From: Bacillus sp. FJAT-27445
GTDB taxonomy: Bacteria; Bacillota; Bacilli; Bacillales; Cytobacillaceae
Reading direction: 5' to 3'
Assembly (NCBI RefSeq): GCF_001510665.1
Contig: NZ_LMTI01000007.1
Location: 80,197-144,196, forward strand
DNA length: 64,000 nucleotides
The notes under the pieces were generated by a model, which did no database searches, was not told where the DNA came from, and saw only the letters and a program-made list of their open reading frames with translations. The position numbers and the translations under genes were made by a program. The first letter of the stretch is position 1; each line of letters begins with the position of its first letter. Shown piece by piece: positions 62,939 to 64,000 of this stretch.

Positions 62939-64000
62939 TGAATAAAATTGATATTTATCTTTCAATCTTGAACATGGAACAGCACAATCCCCAGGTATGG
63001 CTTTTGCTTGGTGAGGAATATCTGATTGAAGGCCAGCTTGGCGAAGCGCTGCATGCGTTCTCCATGTCTGTGAAGCAGGGCGGCCCGACTATGGAAGCAC
63101 CCGTTTTATCTGTTTTAAAAAAGCATATGGGAAGTTATGTTTTTGAGAATCCCCCAGAAGATAGCATTCTATCAAATGAAGATACTCCTTTTAATGAAAA
63201 TGAAATTACTGGCTTTGGCGCCGGCCCAACAGATACCCTGGGGAATTCGGATGAACCGCCTTCATCTGTTAATGAACCCCCATTCGGCCGCCAATTAGGC
63301 AGTATACACCAATTAGAAGCAGCCGCTACTTCCAATGGGAGGAAGCTGCAGGTCATTGAAGGCACTAAACCAAACAATGTTATCCTCTATGAAGAAAAGA
63401 AGCGGGAGAAAGTGACATTTCAGGATGTCGGCGGCCTCGACGCGCTTAAGAAAACCATTGAAATGAAAATTATAAAGCCCTACAGAAACCCAGGCATCTT
63501 TGCGAAATTCCGGAAAAAAGCAGGTGGTGGCATCCTGCTATACGGTCCTCCTGGATGCGGAAAGACGTTTATTGCAAAAGCAACGGCTGGCGAATGCGAC
63601 GCCGACTTCCACCCTGTCCACATTTCGGATATCCTTGACCCTTATGTGGGTGTAAGCGAGCAGAGAATCCACGACGTTTTCGCAACTGCAAGGGCCAATT
63701 TGCCGGCTGTCCTTTTCTTTGACGAGCTGGATGCCCTTGGCTTCAGCCGCTCAAAATCTCGCTCGGATGTCATGCGCCCTTTGGTTGATACGTTACTGAA
63801 CGAGCTCCAAAGCGTTGAAACCAGCAACGATCAATTGTTGGTTATTGGCGCAACGAATATGCCTTGGGATGTGGATGACGCGTTCAAACGGCCCGGCAGA
63901 TTCGATAAGCTTGTCTTCGTACCGCCACCGGATAAAGGCGCACGGAGAGCCATACTGGAACTTAAACTACGCGGCAAGCCGGTTGAAACTGGCATATTCC
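62935..64000 (+). CDS. CDC48/FtsH-type AAA+ ATPase with TPR-like N-terminus, partial
   Basis: The frame starts at the ATG of an ATGA overlap with the TPR gene and is open to the window end, giving 355 visible residues. Residues about 1-45 look like one or two TPR helices (NPQVWLLLGEEYLIEGQLGEALHAFSMS); 60-145 are low-complexity and acidic. The AAA+ core starts near 160 (VTFQDVGGLDALKKTIE), with Walker A GPPGCGKT (204-211), Walker B VLFFDELDAL (Asp at 263) and the second region of homology IGATNMPWDVDDAFKRPGRFD (304-324). The VGG and RPGRFD patterns are CDC48/p97-like. No protease motif is visible before the cut. It is probably an unfoldase or segregase at the membrane; the substrate is unknown. 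Confidence 0.85.
   Translation, partial: MMNKIDIYLSILNMEQHNPQVWLLLGEEYLIEGQLGEALHAFSMSVKQGGPTMEAPVLSVLKKHMGSYVFENPPEDSILSNEDTPFNENEITGFGAGPTDTLGNSDEPPSSVNEPPFGRQLGSIHQLEAAATSNGRKLQVIEGTKPNNVILYEEKKREKVTFQDVGGLDALKKTIEMKIIKPYRNPGIFAKFRKKAGGGILLYGPPGCGKTFIAKATAGECDADFHPVHISDILDPYVGVSEQRIHDVFATARANLPAVLFFDELDALGFSRSKSRSDVMRPLVDTLLNELQSVETSNDQLLVIGATNMPWDVDDAFKRPGRFDKLVFVPPPDKGARRAILELKLRGKPVETGIF

Overview
The window looks like chromosomal DNA of a low-to-mid GC Gram-positive of the family Bacillaceae. Supporting signs are AGGAGG-type ribosome binding sites, frequent TTG/GTG starts, stem-plus-T-run terminators, close matches to Bacillus subtilis families (YkoGH, YwaF, CypC, Bce-type modules, DtpT, YocA-like), an OpuF-type compatible-solute transporter and a CcpA cre site. 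The genus cannot be fixed from the sequence alone. I found no rRNA, tRNA, insertion sequence, CRISPR array or prophage.

Layout. 1-8.5 kb: end of an unknown gene; a type II NADH dehydrogenase behind a palindromic promoter; a YkoGH-like two-component system followed by two PepSY proteins that share an upstream box; a convergent SWIM/SNF2 ATPase. 8.7-15.2 kb: lipoprotein di-haem cytochrome c peroxidase, YwaF-like membrane protein, Gfo/Idh/MocA oxidoreductase, CypC fatty-acid peroxygenase with a 21-bp phased repeat upstream, DinB protein and HAD phosphatase. 15.2-24 kb: envelope-stress block with a Bce-type module (regulator, kinase and, convergent, ABC transporter), an NlpC/P60 endopeptidase behind a WalR-type box, and an LnrLMN-like ABC-2 exporter. 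24-28.2 kb: riboflavin operon in the order ribE-ribB-ribH-ribA-ribD under an FMN riboswitch, with ribA and ribB as separate genes. 28.3-34.6 kb: decayed M1-peptidase-like gene, L,D-transpeptidase with a WalR-like box, heterodimeric ABC exporter. 34.9-41.3 kb: DtpT peptide transporter, GntR/ABC operon with a palindromic operator, DUF421 protein, a structured intergenic repeat and a lysozyme-like protein. 41.7-48.8 kb: OpuFA-OpuFB with a convergent BusR-like GntR/RCK_C regulator, a DeoR regulator, an MFS transporter and small genes. 48.8-56.3 kb: CitST-like two-component system, TctCBA transporter under a cre site, and an orphan PAS kinase. 56.4-61.3 kb: three peptidases. 61.5-64 kb: operon of a membrane protein, a membrane-anchored TPR protein and a CDC48-like AAA+ ATPase cut by the window edge.

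The genes centre on envelope surveillance and repair (Bce, Lnr-like, WalR-type boxes, two or three wall hydrolases or transpeptidases), nutrient and osmolyte uptake (DtpT, OpuF, Tct) and peptide turnover. Several signals are not explained by ordinary genes: a dispersed GTGARGCA/GGGGACGT palindrome at four sites in the first 14 kb, two loci of about 21-bp degenerate repeats in helical phase, a structured intergenic element at 40.4 kb, and the uncharacterised AAA+/TPR/membrane operon at the right end.
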